Below are positions 43,975-52,380 of a DNA stretch of 64,000 nucleotides, in pieces. Position 1 is the stretch's first letter; each line of letters begins with the position of its first letter. The stretch is taken from NCBI RefSeq assembly GCF_000813125.1, contig NZ_BASE01000058.1:1-64000 (forward strand), written 5' to 3'. Position numbers and translations under genes: made by a program. Under the pieces are notes generated by a model. It saw only the letters and a program-made list of their open reading frames with translations, was not told the DNA's origin and did not search any database. Source of the DNA: Mesobacillus selenatarsenatis SF-1. Its GTDB lineage: Bacteria; Bacillota; Bacilli; Bacillales; Cytobacillaceae.

Positions 43975-46900
43975 GCAGATGAAAAAAAAGATCCTGATCA
44001 TGGACGGAGCGATGGGAACAATGCTCCAGCAGGCAGACCTGACACCGGAGGATTTTGGCGGTGAAGAATATGAAGGCTGTAACGAAATCCTGAACCTGAC
44101 CGTTCCGGATGTTATTGAAAATATCCATCGTGAATACTTTAAGGCTGGCGCAGATATTATTGAGACAAATACCTTTGGTGCAACTAGCCTGGTCCTGGAC
44201 GAATACGGCCTGGGCCATAGAGCGTACGAAATCAACAAGGAAGCAGCTTTTATTGCCAGAAGAGCTGCCGACGAGGCATCCTCTCCCTCACAGCCACGTT
44301 TTGTAGCTGGTTCTATGGGACCGACAACCAAAACACTAAGCGTGACCGGAGGGGCAACCTTTGAAGAGATGTCTGCTTCCTACGAAGAACAGGCTCTTGG
44401 CCTAATCGATGGCAACGTTGATTTGCTGTTGCTCGAAACAAGCCAGGATTTACTGAATGTAAAAGCAGCGTATACGGGAATCCAGCGTGCATTTCAGAAG
44501 AGTGGCAAAGAACTCCCTCTGATGATCTCTGCCACGATTGAACCAATGGGCACGACACTCGCAGGTCAATCCATCGAAGCATTTTATATTTCTGTTCAGC
44601 ATATGAATCCGATTGCGATTGGACTGAATTGCGCAACCGGACCGGAATTCATGCAGGAGCATCTGCGTTCATTGTCCTCCCTTGCCTCTTCTGCTGTCAG
44701 CTGTTATCCTAACGCCGGCCTGCCCGATGAGGAAGGTCAATATCATGAAACGCCGGATACATTAGCTCAGAAACTTTCTGATTTTGCCCGTGAAGGCTGG
44801 CTGAATATTGTCGGTGGCTGCTGTGGTACGACACCTGCACATATAAAGGCGATTTCGGAAAAAATCCAGGAGCGACCGCCGAGGCAAACAGAAGAAAACA
44901 AGCTGCATATGGTTTCTGGAATCGAGCCATTCATATATGACGATCCATCATTAAGGCCTATCATGGTTGGTGAACGGACGAACGTAATCGGTTCCCGAAA
45001 ATTCAAACGCCTGATCTCCGAAGCCAAAATAGAAGAAGCAGCTGAGATTGCAAGGGCCCAGGTTAAAAATGGAGCCCATGTCATCGATATTTGCCTGGCT
45101 GACCCGGACAGAGATGAGCTTCATGACATGGAAGAATTTATTAAAGAAGTTGTTAAAAAAGTTAAGGCTCCGCTCGTGATCGATTCTACTGATGATGAAG
45201 TCATTGAAAAAGCATTAAGTTATTCCCAGGGTAAGGCGATTATCAATTCCATCAATCTAGAAGATGGTGAAGAACGATTCGAGTCTGTGGCTCGCCTGAT
45301 CCACAAATATGGTGCTGCTGTCGTTGTTGGAACGATTGAAGAAGAAGGTATGGGTGTTTCCGCTGAAAAGAAATTGGAAATTGCTAAACGATCATACGAC
45401 TTGCTTGTCAATAAATATAAAGTACCGGCACAGGACTTGATTTTTGATCCGCTCGTCTTCCCTGTCGGCACCGGGGATGAGCAATATATTGGCTCAGCCA
45501 AAGCAACTGTTGATGGAATCAGGTTGATCAAGGAAACTTTCCCGGAAACGCAAACGATCCTTGGAATTAGCAATGTTTCCTTCGGCCTGCCACCTGTTGG
45601 CCGAGAAGTATTGAATTCGGTTTTTCTTTATCACTGCACCCAGGCAGGTCTCGACTACGCCATTGTGAATACGGAAAAGCTCGAACGTTTTGCTTCTATC
45701 AGTCCTGATGAGGTTAAAATGGCTGAAGAGCTGTTATTCAATACAACTGATGATACACTTGCGGAATTCACTAATTTTTACCGTGATAAAAAGAAGGAAA
45801 CAAAAAGCACCCTGCCTGATATGACATTAGAAGAAAGACTGTCCTACTATGTGGTTGAGGGTACGAAAGAAGGCCTTCAGCCAGACCTTGATATCGCACT
45901 GGACCTCTACCCTGCCCCACTGGATATCATCAATGGTCCATTGATGGATGGGATGAAGGAAGTAGGCAGACTGTTCAATGATAACCAGCTGATTGTGGCT
46001 GAGGTCCTACAGAGTGCTGAAGTCATGAAGGCTGCTGTCTCTCATTTAGAGCCTCATATGGAGAAAAATGATACAACCGCTGCAAAGGGCAAGGTGCTTC
46101 TCGCCACTGTGAAAGGTGATGTACACGATATTGGGAAAAACCTGGTTGATATTATCCTGAGCAATAATGGCTATGATGTGGTCGATTTGGGAATCAAGGT
46201 GACTCCAACTGCCCTCATTGAGGCGGTTAAAAAGGAAAAACCGGACATTATTGGCCTCTCTGGCCTGCTAGTTAAATCGGCACAGCAGATGGTGCTCACT
46301 GCCCATGATATGAAGCAAGCCGGGATTGACACTCCCATTCTTGTGGGAGGGGCCGCTTTATCAAGAAAGTTCACTGATACCAAGATTGCCAAGGAGTATG
46401 ACGGATTAGTATTGTATGCGAAAGATGCGATGAACGGATTGTCTATCGCGAATCAACTGCGGGAACCGGATGGGTATGAACAGTTTTTAGCTGAACAAAA
46501 AGCAAAACAAGAAGCTGCGATGAATAAGCCGGACTTCACGGTCTCAGGGCGAAAATCATCCACAACCGTTTTGGAGCGTCCCAAAGTGACGACAAAGGCA
46601 CCGGTGTTCATTCCGCAAGATACGAAAAGGCATCTCGTTAAATCTTACTCCCTGTCCCATATTGAGCCCTATATCAACCAGCAAATGCTGCTGGGACATC
46701 ATCTCGGGTTAAAGGGAAAGGTAGAAAATCTGCTTGCTGAGGGTAATGATAAGGCAGTCAAGCTAAATGAAGTTGTTCAAAGTCTTTTAAAGAAAGCCAA
46801 AGCAAAGGATTGGATCAAACCAGCTGCCGTTTATCAGTTCTTCCCTGCCCAGTCGGATGGAAATAGGCTTTATATATTTAATCCAGAACAACCTGATCAA

Positions 46901-47407
46901 ATCCTGGAAACCTTTGACTTTCCACGCCAGGAGGTTGCTCCCGGCCTTTGCCTGGCAGATTACGTTCGATCCGTGGATGATTCTAAAAAGGATTACATTG
47001 GAATGTTCGCTGTCACAGCAGGTGCAGGAATTCGCCAGGCAGCAGAACACTTGAAGAAAGAAGGACGTTTCCTGGAAAGTCATGCCCTCCAGGCACTTGC
47101 CCTTGAAAGTGCAGAAGGTTACGCAGAACTGATCCATCGCCAAATCCGCGACCGCTGGGGTTTCCCTGACACCCCGGATATGACCATGAAAGACCGTTTC
47201 GCTGCCAAGTATCAAGGTCAGCGCTTCTCATTCGGATATCCTGCATGTCCCGATCTGGAAGATCAGCGTAAGCTCTTCAACTTGATCAAACCAGAAGACA
47301 TCGGAATCCATTTGACAGAAGGGTACATGATGGAACCCGAGGCATCTGTAACGGCTCTCGTTTTCTCCCATCCAGAAGCAAGGTATTTCAATGTGTTGAA
47401 GAAATAG
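43955..47407 (+). CDS. metH: Cobalamin-dependent methionine synthase
   Basis: This 1150-residue enzyme transfers the methyl group of 5-methyl-THF via cobalamin to homocysteine. Domains in order: homocysteine-binding (about 1-310, GGCCGTTPAH), pterin-binding (about 330-600, GERTNVIGSRKFK), B12 cap (LIVAEVLQSAEVMKAA), B12-binding with the axial ligand His724 in GDVHDIGKN, and the SAM-binding reactivation domain (GQRFSFGYPACPDLEDQRKLF). The complete five-part layout shows it can be reactivated in place. ATG at 43955 follows ATGAGGAGG within yitJ. No B12-independent metE is seen in this operon, so methionine synthesis here depends on cobalamin. Confidence 0.97.
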   Translation: MSTLLTEQMKKKILIMDGAMGTMLQQADLTPEDFGGEEYEGCNEILNLTVPDVIENIHREYFKAGADIIETNTFGATSLVLDEYGLGHRAYEINKEAAFIARRAADEASSPSQPRFVAGSMGPTTKTLSVTGGATFEEMSASYEEQALGLIDGNVDLLLLETSQDLLNVKAAYTGIQRAFQKSGKELPLMISATIEPMGTTLAGQSIEAFYISVQHMNPIAIGLNCATGPEFMQEHLRSLSSLASSAVSCYPNAGLPDEEGQYHETPDTLAQKLSDFAREGWLNIVGGCCGTTPAHIKAISEKIQERPPRQTEENKLHMVSGIEPFIYDDPSLRPIMVGERTNVIGSRKFKRLISEAKIEEAAEIARAQVKNGAHVIDICLADPDRDELHDMEEFIKEVVKKVKAPLVIDSTDDEVIEKALSYSQGKAIINSINLEDGEERFESVARLIHKYGAAVVVGTIEEEGMGVSAEKKLEIAKRSYDLLVNKYKVPAQDLIFDPLVFPVGTGDEQYIGSAKATVDGIRLIKETFPETQTILGISNVSFGLPPVGREVLNSVFLYHCTQAGLDYAIVNTEKLERFASISPDEVKMAEELLFNTTDDTLAEFTNFYRDKKKETKSTLPDMTLEERLSYYVVEGTKEGLQPDLDIALDLYPAPLDIINGPLMDGMKEVGRLFNDNQLIVAEVLQSAEVMKAAVSHLEPHMEKNDTTAAKGKVLLATVKGDVHDIGKNLVDIILSNNGYDVVDLGIKVTPTALIEAVKKEKPDIIGLSGLLVKSAQQMVLTAHDMKQAGIDTPILVGGAALSRKFTDTKIAKEYDGLVLYAKDAMNGLSIANQLREPDGYEQFLAEQKAKQEAAMNKPDFTVSGRKSSTTVLERPKVTTKAPVFIPQDTKRHLVKSYSLSHIEPYINQQMLLGHHLGLKGKVENLLAEGNDKAVKLNEVVQSLLKKAKAKDWIKPAAVYQFFPAQSDGNRLYIFNPEQPDQILETFDFPRQEVAPGLCLADYVRSVDDSKKDYIGMFAVTAGAGIRQAAEHLKKEGRFLESHALQALALESAEGYAELIHRQIRDRWGFPDTPDMTMKDRFAAKYQGQRFSFGYPACPDLEDQRKLFNLIKPEDIGIHLTEGYMMEPEASVTALVFSHPEARYFNVLKK

Positions 47408-47430
47408 GGGATTAAACATTTCAGGCTTCT

Positions 47431-47515
47431 GACAGGTTGGGACTCAACTGGAGAAAAGCTGTCAAAAGAAAGAGCAACTTCTGACAGGTTTGGCTTCAAC
47501 CGGAGAAAAGCTGTC
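47431..47515. repeat. Two-copy 52-bp tandem hairpin repeat
   Basis: GACAGG begins at 47431 and 47483, and the distal arm AGCTGTC at 47457 and 47509, both exactly 52 bp apart. Each unit can fold as TGACAG / CTGTCA. It lies between the metH stop and the metH terminator. Confidence 0.88.
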
Positions 47516-47527
47516 AAAAGAAAGAGC

Positions 47528-47560
47528 AAAAGCAAGAGGGATTTCCTCCCTCTTGCTTTT
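47528..47560 (+). terminator. Terminator of the methionine operon
   Basis: AAAAGCAAGAGGGA / TCCCTCTTGCTTTT forms a 14-bp perfect stem with a 5-nt loop, then T-rich sequence. Confidence 0.92.
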
Positions 47561-47693
47561 TCTTTCGCTCTTTTTGATTTATTTTCAATCGACTGTTCAT
47601 GTCCTAAGTACTAAAGTGTATAATTCCAGGAAAATGAACCTTTTAATTCAGCACAATCGTCTATACATCAGTTAAAAGAATTGAGGTGCGAAC

Positions 47694-48233
47694 TTGGAGC
47701 CCGGCAGAAGATATATAAGTAATGAAGAATTACTAGAAGTGCTGATTGAAAACTATGCAGAACGTGTGAACCGTTTGGCCTATACATATGTGAAAAGCTG
47801 GCAAGCTGCTGAAGATATCACCCAGGAAGTGTTCGTCTCCTGTTATAAAAATTTAGACTCTTTTCGTTGTGATAGTTCGTATAAGACATGGATCTTTAAG
47901 ATTACCGTTAATAAATGTAAGGATTATTTAAAAAGCAAATGGTATAAATCATTCGTCCCTTTTGACTTTAGATGGACTATTATACCTGGAACTATAGCTT
48001 CTCCTGAAGAAGAAGTTATTGAAAAAAACACCCATCACACACTTTCAGAAAACGTGATGAGTCTTCCGAAGAAATATCGTGAGGTTATCATTCTATATTA
48101 TTACGAGGACTTGAACATATCTGAAATTAGTAAACTGACCAATATCAATCTTGAAACAGTTAAAACAAGGTTAAGACGTGCCAAAGCATTGCTTCGTAAA
48201 AAGTACGAAGGAGTTGATGAGAATGGAGAATAA
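47694..48233 (+). CDS. ECF-type RNA polymerase sigma factor
   Basis: This 179-residue sigma-70 family protein has region 2 (YAERVNRLAYTYVKSWQAAEDITQEVFVSCY by position about 18-48; key pieces AEDITQEVF and SSYKTWIFKITVNKCKDYL) and region 4 (LPKKYREVIILYYYEDLNISEI, VKTRLRRAKALLRKK). The start is TTG after TGAGGTG. It overlaps its putative anti-sigma gene, a standard ECF arrangement. It resembles sigma factors of the SigV/SigX/YlaC kind, but the regulon cannot be read here. Confidence 0.92.
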   Translation: MEPGRRYISNEELLEVLIENYAERVNRLAYTYVKSWQAAEDITQEVFVSCYKNLDSFRCDSSYKTWIFKITVNKCKDYLKSKWYKSFVPFDFRWTIIPGTIASPEEEVIEKNTHHTLSENVMSLPKKYREVIILYYYEDLNISEISKLTNINLETVKTRLRRAKALLRKKYEGVDENGE

Positions 48234-49071
48234 ATTAAAGGAACTGCGCTCAAGCATGAACCAAACCGTTTTGAAGAACGGGAGTCTGAACAGTGCTGAA
48301 AAACACCGAATTTTAGAAAATGTTCTTAATGGTCATGTATCTAAAAAAAATAATTTCATAGCTCCGATTCTTTCAGTGGCACTTTCATTAGTTTTCATGT
48401 TTTCGATTGGTTCATATACGTACTATAACCTTTTCCCTGACACACGGCACTCGGACATATCACCACCTGACACAACTATGAGTGAATCAGTTGACAGAAA
48501 GATTAAGGTAGAAACTGCATTAGAAGAAAAGGAGTCAGCTAAGGAAGATAATGATAAAAAATGGAAGGATGTCACGGTCCTGGAACAAGGAACAAAATAT
48601 GATATGGCGACAAATGCTAAAGATTATATCGCGAGTGCAAACAGATCAATTCATCAGATACCTGCCCCGGATTCCAAGCTGATTCAGAGGGGATATGATG
48701 AGATGTATTTTTATTACCTAGAGGCATCGGCGATTCAAAATGGGTTGAATATAATAGCAGTCGAAGGCATTGATATTGAAAAGGATTTTGATAATCTATA
48801 CAACTTAACCATGATAATTTATGAAGAACAAGGTAAACGGACGGATGGTGTCAATTTAGATGGAGTAAATAAATTTGACGCTCACAAATATTGGAAAGAG
48901 CCAACGGATGAAATGAAGCTGGCATTGGATTATTTACAAAAATTGCTTAATGATCTTGATATTGCTATCAATGAAGAAGGTATCGGACAAGACAATGGGT
49001 ACTCTTATCAGGGAGATGGTGATAAAACAGAAGAATTACAGGCCTTTATCGATTCTTATTTTGGTTTTTAG
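48223..49071 (+). CDS. Putative membrane anti-sigma factor
   Basis: This 282-residue protein has an N-terminal cytoplasmic segment (about 1-45), one membrane helix (IAPILSVALSLVFMFSIGSYTYY by position about 47-69) and an extracytoplasmic domain of about 210 residues without recognised motifs. Single-pass topology and overlap with the ECF sigma gene identify it as the likely anti-sigma factor that releases the sigma in response to an envelope signal. No CxxC or HxxxCxxC zinc motif is visible, so it is not of the ZAS type. ATG 48223 is 9 nt after AAGGAG. Confidence 0.8.
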   Translation: MENKLKELRSSMNQTVLKNGSLNSAEKHRILENVLNGHVSKKNNFIAPILSVALSLVFMFSIGSYTYYNLFPDTRHSDISPPDTTMSESVDRKIKVETALEEKESAKEDNDKKWKDVTVLEQGTKYDMATNAKDYIASANRSIHQIPAPDSKLIQRGYDEMYFYYLEASAIQNGLNIIAVEGIDIEKDFDNLYNLTMIIYEEQGKRTDGVNLDGVNKFDAHKYWKEPTDEMKLALDYLQKLLNDLDIAINEEGIGQDNGYSYQGDGDKTEELQAFIDSYFGF

Positions 49072-49134
49072 AATGGATAATTAATCACATATTGGCAAAT
49101 ATTATTTCCATGAAGAAATCATGGAGGTTTTTTA

Positions 49135-49353
49135 ATGGACTATCAAAATAACATGGAGTTTGAAATCCGTAATGGTTTTTTGCCGAATATGTACAACTCA
49201 GACAGATTGAAGGTTTTAGAGGTTTCAAGTAGCAGCGTCATCATAAAAATGAGTAACACCGAGAATCGCAGTGTTTTTCCAGTGGATAATTTCGACTATT
49301 GGATCAAACGTGGCTTATTGGTCAATGTAAATGAAAAGAGACGGACATCGTAA
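49135..49353 (+). CDS. Small hypothetical protein
   Basis: This 72-residue soluble protein follows the anti-sigma gene by 63 bp and has a clear ATGGAGG ribosome site. It is predicted beta-rich (LKVLEVSSSSVIIKMS, RSVFPVDNFDYWIKRGLL). No family is recognised. It ends at a strong terminator. Confidence 0.65.
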   Translation: MDYQNNMEFEIRNGFLPNMYNSDRLKVLEVSSSSVIIKMSNTENRSVFPVDNFDYWIKRGLLVNVNEKRRTS

Positions 49354-49355
49354 AA

Positions 49356-49384
49356 CAAAACAGCGACTCTCAGCCGCTGTTTTG
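49356..49384. terminator. Bidirectional terminator
   Basis: CAAAACAGCG / CGCTGTTTTG forms a 10-bp stem around a 9-nt loop. TTTTGT follows on the plus strand and A-rich sequence precedes it, serving the convergent genes at 49135 and 49370. Confidence 0.85.
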
Positions 49385-49744
49385 TTTTGTAATGCTATTC
49401 ATGAAAACAATCCCTGAAGCAATCATTGCAAGTTTAAACGTTGAATGGGATCCTACCATAAAATCTGGTATCGGATAAGAAGTCGGAATAAACCAGAAGA
49501 ATGAAAAATATAGCAGCGGTAAGATAATGAAAATTATCTTTACCCAGTTGAACTTCCATCTTCCATTCTTTTTATATTCCTTCACTAACCCTGGTATTCC
49601 AAGATAAATACCCAAGGGAAAATACAATATAACAGCAAGGATGCTCCACGGATAGAGCCTAAACGTCTCCCTTCCAATATTCTCAAAGCTTTGTTGAAGG
49701 TTTCCAATAACAACCAGCAAAATGATAAAACCTGCTGTATACAA
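49370..49744 (-). CDS. Small integral membrane protein, start codon unclear
   Basis: About 124 residues with three hydrophobic helices (AGFIILLVVIGN, WSILAVILYFPLGIYLGI, WVKIIFIILPLLYFSFFW) and a fourth near the C-terminus. The listed TTG start at 49744 has no ribosome site. A strong AAGGAGGG lies further upstream, and the frame is open to that point (adding IKVIKYLL, with ATC, GTA or ATA as the only codons), so either a non-standard start is used or the true start was lost. No family is recognised. Confidence 0.6.
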   Translation of the reverse strand: MYTAGFIILLVVIGNLQQSFENIGRETFRLYPWSILAVILYFPLGIYLGIPGLVKEYKKNGRWKFNWVKIIFIILPLLYFSFFWFIPTSYPIPDFMVGSHSTFKLAMIASGIVFMNSITKQNSG

Positions 49745-49755
49745 TAAATACTTTA

Positions 49756-49911
49756 TTACTTTGATCTATTTTCCCTCCTTAACGCATTATTCCAGCTAAA
49801 TCCCTTAAATTCCTGATAAAGTTTATACGTTTCTCGAAAATTATCCTTGCGCTTCATTTCTTCCTTCTTTGTATTCCAGATATATTCTAAAGCTAAATAA
49901 TTCATATCCAT
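49756..49911 (-). CDS. Small hypothetical protein
   Basis: This 51-residue charged protein (NYLALEYIWNTKKEEMKRKDNF and so on; the conserved-looking piece is ALEYIWNTKKEE) starts at ATG 49911, 8 nt after GGAGG. It is co-directional with and adjacent to the small membrane protein gene downstream. No family is recognised. Confidence 0.6.
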   Translation of the reverse strand: MDMNYLALEYIWNTKKEEMKRKDNFRETYKLYQEFKGFSWNNALRRENRSK

Positions 49912-50021
49912 ATCGTTCGCCTCCCTGGTTCTTAATTCAAGAATAAGGGAATTGAAGATTGGAAACATTCTCCATCAGATTGATTCTTTCTACGTCTTTT
50001 GGCTGATTCGTTTTAAGACCG

Positions 50022-51041
50022 TTAAATGCCTTTTTTCATTTGTGCTTCGTATTCCTTCGATGTCCTCACTTCTACGGTCAAAGTACCTTTTCCTACTATT
50101 GCTTTCAGTAAAAGTGGTACGCCAGTTGTGTTCTCGAACCTGAAGTCCTTGCCTCCATAGGAAACCGTTGCGTCCCTTCCTTCAGGAACATAGCCTACAG
50201 ATAGGGAATGATGATGTTTCTCCACATAACCAACACCAAGAACATCCACAGCATTATATAAAGTAGAAGAAGTCTGGCAGATGCCGCCTCCTATCCCCAT
50301 GACCAGCTTTTTGTTGACAATTTCCTCAGCAGGCTGATAGCCATGGGCTTCATCGCTCGGGCCGACAGTTGTATTAAAGGAAAACACATCCCCTGCGCCA
50401 AGGATGACATTGTTGATTGCTTCCGCTGACAGCTCAATATTCTTTGTTCTGCCCGCAACCCCAGCGTTAAAATAGGTTGTATACTTTCCTACAATAACCT
50501 CGCCAAGATGAGCAGCATCATCGATTTCATATCCGCTTGCCGTTACATAAAGCGGAAGCTCTACGATTCCCCCTTTTTCTGAGGCGTGGATGATGCTTTC
50601 AACCAGCTCCGATTCTTCCAGAATAATCAAAGGACTCCCTTTTATCACCTTGCCGTCCGGACCAAGTTTATCCGGAATCATCCGTTGATCGTATCCCGGC
50701 GTCGCGTCATTTCCGCGAGCCACCAATTCATGAGCCCATTGTTCCAATTCAGCTCTAAACTTCTCATCATCGCTTCCGTAACCCATTTCAACAGGTGTAA
50801 GTGACCTGATCACTTCTTGAGTGGTAGGCTCAATTACATTCACTACTATTGGTATAGCTTCTTGTTCTTCTTGTTCAACTGCCTCCTTTTCTTTTTTTTC
50901 ATCTTCACTTCCTGTCTTGCCCTCCTGTTCAATCTCCTTTTTTTCAGTTCCTGCTTTCTCCGCAATTGGTTGTGAACAGCCAGCTAATCCAATGAATGCC
51001 GCAAAAAATAAAAACCAAATGACCTTCAAATTTCTCCCCAT
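50022..51041 (-). CDS. VanW-family lipoprotein
   Basis: This 339-residue protein begins with a lipoprotein signal (lipobox LAGC, Cys about 21), then a Glu/Lys-rich linker, then a middle domain, and a VanW domain (about 190-310) with DVFSFNTTVGPSDEAHGY, MGIGGGICQTSSTLYNA and HHHSLSVGYVPEGRDATVSY. VanW proteins (YoaR-like) act at the cell envelope; the molecular function is unclear. The ATG at 51041 follows GGGGGAAAC; an upstream frame to 51131 is not translated. Confidence 0.9.
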   Translation of the reverse strand: MGRNLKVIWFLFFAAFIGLAGCSQPIAEKAGTEKKEIEQEGKTGSEDEKKEKEAVEQEEQEAIPIVVNVIEPTTQEVIRSLTPVEMGYGSDDEKFRAELEQWAHELVARGNDATPGYDQRMIPDKLGPDGKVIKGSPLIILEESELVESIIHASEKGGIVELPLYVTASGYEIDDAAHLGEVIVGKYTTYFNAGVAGRTKNIELSAEAINNVILGAGDVFSFNTTVGPSDEAHGYQPAEEIVNKKLVMGIGGGICQTSSTLYNAVDVLGVGYVEKHHHSLSVGYVPEGRDATVSYGGKDFRFENTTGVPLLLKAIVGKGTLTVEVRTSKEYEAQMKKGI

Positions 51042-51152
51042 GTTTCCCCCATCATTTCTATTTATATTTAAAACCAGCATTCTATTGTATTCAGGAATAC
51101 TTTTCCATATTTCCAAAAAAGTACTCTTCAAATAAAATTAATTGCTTTTGTC

Positions 51153-51181
51153 TTCACATTTCAGGAAAAAAAAGATAAAAT
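51153..51181 (+). promoter_or_regulatory. Sigma-A promoter of the DUF4395 gene
   Basis: TTCACA, 17-bp spacer, TAAAAT, 33 bp before the ATG. Confidence 0.45.
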
Positions 51182-51214
51182 ACATATAAACCAATAAGAA
51201 AGGTCGGATTTAAC

Positions 51215-51646
51215 ATGACTACTGAGATTCGCTCAATTCCTCGGCCCCTGGTAAGAACAAATCAGTGGTTCATTGTCATTAGTGTTTTAAGCACCTGGTT
51301 AACAGGTATTGAATGGATTTTGACTTTGCCACTGCTCGCAGGAATATCAGGACTGCTGTTCGGATACAATCCGGTAATGCGAATCGGTAGACGTTTCCTG
51401 CGAAAACAAACGTCTGAATATATCCCAGAAGACTGGGAACAACAGCAGTTCAATCAAAAAATCGCTGTTTTCTGCTTAGCAGGCGGAATCATTTCCTATG
51501 CCAGTGGTTTAACGGCATTGGGACATATATTTACCGTGATGGTAGCGTTGGCCGCTTTTATTGCAATTCTGGGATTTTGCATAGGTTGCTTCATCCGTTT
51601 TCAATTGTCTAAGTACAAGCCAAAGAAACATGCAACAAATTCTTAA
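51215..51646 (+). CDS. DUF4395-family membrane protein
   Basis: This 143-residue protein has about four hydrophobic helices and the DUF4395 pattern: RPLVRTNQWFIVISVL, LLFGYNPVMRIGRRFLR and the C-terminal GCFIRFQL. DUF4395 proteins are small and of unknown function; some sit near thiosulfate sulfurtransferases, which is not the case here. ATG follows AGAAAGG. Confidence 0.85.
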   Translation: MTTEIRSIPRPLVRTNQWFIVISVLSTWLTGIEWILTLPLLAGISGLLFGYNPVMRIGRRFLRKQTSEYIPEDWEQQQFNQKIAVFCLAGGIISYASGLTALGHIFTVMVALAAFIAILGFCIGCFIRFQLSKYKPKKHATNS

Positions 51647-52203
51647 GAGGGTCCCGTCTTTTTTACTAGCGGGTCTCTTCTTTTTTTTGATATCCCCATC
51701 ATTTTTTCGTTGAATTTCTGAGATTGACCCTTAGGAATACTGAGTGTATTCCAATCCTCATTTTTGATCATCTTTGCTAGATAGACAATCTGCCCAGCAT
51801 GAGTTGCTTGATGGACAATTTGGCGCTGGATGGCTTGAATCGCAGTGTGCGGTTCGTTTCTGATTAGGACTGTTTGTTCCAAGTCCTTTTCCTTTAACTG
51901 TGAAAGCGTCTGAAAAAGCACCGTCCAGCCATCATTCCAATGAGTTAGCAAGTCCTCCCTCGTGCCAAATGTTCCTACGAATTCTCCATCCCTGGTGCGG
52001 TCTGGTTTTTCACCATCAGAGGTCAAAAAGTCACGGAATCTCGATTTAAGGTTCCCGCTCATATGCTTTGCAATTATGGCAATACTGTTGGACTCTTCAT
52101 TTGGAGAAAAATGGAGCTGGTCCAGATTCAATTGTTCCATCGCTCTCTCTACCTGAATTTTAATGTTTTCGAAATTTTCATTAGCCAACTTTAAATAACT
52201 CAT
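51643..52203 (-). CDS. DinB-superfamily protein (DUF1572-like)
   Basis: This 186-residue four-helix bundle protein carries three metal-binding histidines of the DinB fold: AKHMSGN near residue 53 and HQATHAGQIVYLAKM near residues 143-148. It resembles the DUF1572 group. DinB-like proteins include thiol-dependent transferases, but this one's substrate is unknown. ATG 52203 follows GGGAGGTG. Confidence 0.88.
   Translation of the reverse strand: MSYLKLANENFENIKIQVERAMEQLNLDQLHFSPNEESNSIAIIAKHMSGNLKSRFRDFLTSDGEKPDRTRDGEFVGTFGTREDLLTHWNDGWTVLFQTLSQLKEKDLEQTVLIRNEPHTAIQAIQRQIVHQATHAGQIVYLAKMIKNEDWNTLSIPKGQSQKFNEKMMGISKKRRDPLVKKTGPS
51645..51688 (+). terminator. Imperfect terminator after the DUF4395 gene
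   Basis: GAGGGTCCCG / CGGGTCTC pairs with one mismatch and one wobble, then eight T. It overlaps the 3' end of the convergent DinB-like gene. Confidence 0.6.
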
Positions 52204-52339
52204 TTTCCGCACCTCCCTAAAATAATATTCCTCCAAAAAGACTGGATTCCTTCTGCCTTTTTCCATAATCAGGATAAAATTTTCATGATTGGTTCCTTTA
52301 AATTTGATGAGAACAATAAGATTAATCATATTAGATTTG

Positions 52340-52375
52340 CAAAAAAAAAAATGAGATTCCTAATAAGGAACCTCA
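52340..52375 (-). terminator. Terminator of the MATE gene
   Basis: TGAGGTTCC / GGAATCTCA with one G-U pair and a 6-nt loop, followed by eleven T on the minus strand. Confidence 0.88.
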
Positions 52376-52380
52376 CTTTT

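Noticed and set aside
43741-44331. 196-residue minus-strand frame across yitJ/metH
   Set aside because: Antisense to two confident genes; no ribosome site or recognisable domain.
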